64,000 nt of DNA, taken from contig NZ_JAMBNQ010000017.1 in the NCBI RefSeq assembly GCF_023715155.1, forward strand, positions 1 to 64,000, written 5' to 3'. This DNA comes from Neobacillus mesonae (GTDB lineage: Bacteria > Bacillota > Bacilli > Bacillales > Cytobacillaceae). The position numbers and the translations under genes are program-made. The notes beneath the pieces were generated by a model, which had not been told where the DNA came from, did no database searches, and saw only the letters and a program-made list of their open reading frames with translations. This document shows positions 63,716-64,000 of the stretch, piece after piece (within the stretch, counting starts at the first letter, position 1; each line of letters starts with the position of its first letter).

Positions 63716-64000
63716 TTAAGTATTACTAACTTCCTCTTTCCCCTTTAATACTTTAAACCATTTATTGAACATTGCACTTTTTGAAAATTCCTTTTGAACA
63801 AGTTTTTTTCCATTACTGGAAATATTGTTATTCAATTCAGTGGATGAAACTAATTGTAAAATACTATTTGCAAATTCAGTCTCGTTATCAGTCACAAACA
63901 TATCCAAACCATTTGAAAAACTTATCCCTTCTGCCCCTATACTGGTAGAAACAACAGGGACATTATAAGAAAGTGCTTCAATTACCTTTGTTTTTATTCC
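63716..64000 (-). CDS. Glycosyltransferase, C-terminal part (cut by window edge)
   Basis: Open frame of 94 codons entering from the right edge: IKTKVIEALSYNVPVVSTS, then IGAEGISF, then a helical tail ending KEEVSNT. The KVIEALSYNVPVVST motif is the donor-binding end of a GT-B enzyme like its neighbour. The N-terminal three quarters lie beyond 64000. Confidence 0.85.
   Translation of the reverse strand, partial: GIKTKVIEALSYNVPVVSTSIGAEGISFSNGLDMFVTDNETEFANSILQLVSSTELNNNISSNGKKLVQKEFSKSAMFNKWFKVLKGKEEVSNT

Overview
The window looks like the chromosome of an AT-rich, endospore-forming Bacillaceae bacterium (Bacillus/Neobacillus-like). The evidence is strong AGGAGG-type ribosome binding sites, frequent TTG/GTG starts, a ComK homologue, KinB-like kinases, an LCP cell-wall ligase, a PgcA-type mutase and U-tract terminators. 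I saw no rRNA, tRNA or CRISPR array. Most genes lie on the minus strand.

Layout. 1-3.1 kb: a cut-off zinc-ribbon (DUF6431-like) gene, a striking 52-bp tandem array, and a PheC-like periplasmic-binding protein. 3.1-12.6 kb: two lipoproteins, a 5TM-PAS histidine kinase, a chemoreceptor and a soluble EAL-PAS-PAS-histidine kinase fusion. 12.8-15.4 kb: a palindrome-bearing intergenic element, an unknown wHTH/initiator-like protein, ComK and an XRE repressor. 15.5-17.1 kb: GNAT acetyltransferase and a coiled-coil membrane protein. 17.2-23.1 kb: a hydantoin/dihydropyrimidine operon (dihydropyrimidinase, SSS symporter, small membrane protein, frameshifted GntR, TIM-barrel isomerase, NAD-dependent epimerase). 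23.2-30.8 kb: mixed accessory genes and remnants, including a zinc-ribbon/DUF2628/cytochrome c fusion, VanZ, DUF2809, and DoxX behind a Rex/Fnr-type box. 30.9-36.1 kb: a probable operon of GntR regulator, creatininase-like hydrolase, TRAP transporter and nitrilase-family amidase with a GTATAC operator. 36.6-39.2 kb: ROK sugar kinase, mannose-6-phosphate isomerase and what looks like a deletion scar of a manR-manP locus. 39.5-46.8 kb: LCP protein, a 37-residue membrane peptide, and an ascorbate-type PTS with transketolase and its PRD regulator. 46.9-47.6 kb: a broken second ROK gene. 47.8-64 kb: a GH26 glycanase facing a long exopolysaccharide cluster (Wzy-like polymerase, UDP-glucose dehydrogenase, phosphohexomutase, acyltransferase, GDP-mannose pyrophosphorylase, pyruvyl transferase, Wzx-like flippase and four glycosyltransferases, the last cut by the window edge).

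How the parts fit. The polysaccharide cluster supplies UDP-glucuronate and GDP-mannose, has transferases, a flippase and a polymerase, and can add pyruvate and acyl groups; the nearby mannanase-family enzyme and the mannose/hexose enzymes may turn over a mannose-containing polymer. Two separate loci handle cyclic amides (hydantoinase operon; creatininase-nitrilase-TRAP operon).

The most unusual signals are non-coding. (1) A dispersed intergenic element occurs three times (about 2.67-3.0, 12.86-13.19 and 25.33-25.58 kb), each with ordered CAAAYAAACGTTTRTTTG-type palindromes at conserved 81-82 and about 150 bp spacing. (2) About fourteen 52-bp units stand in tandem at 0.6-1.3 kb. (3) A GGGGTCTGACCCC repeat lies at the 3' ends of four minus-strand genes and at one further intergenic site.
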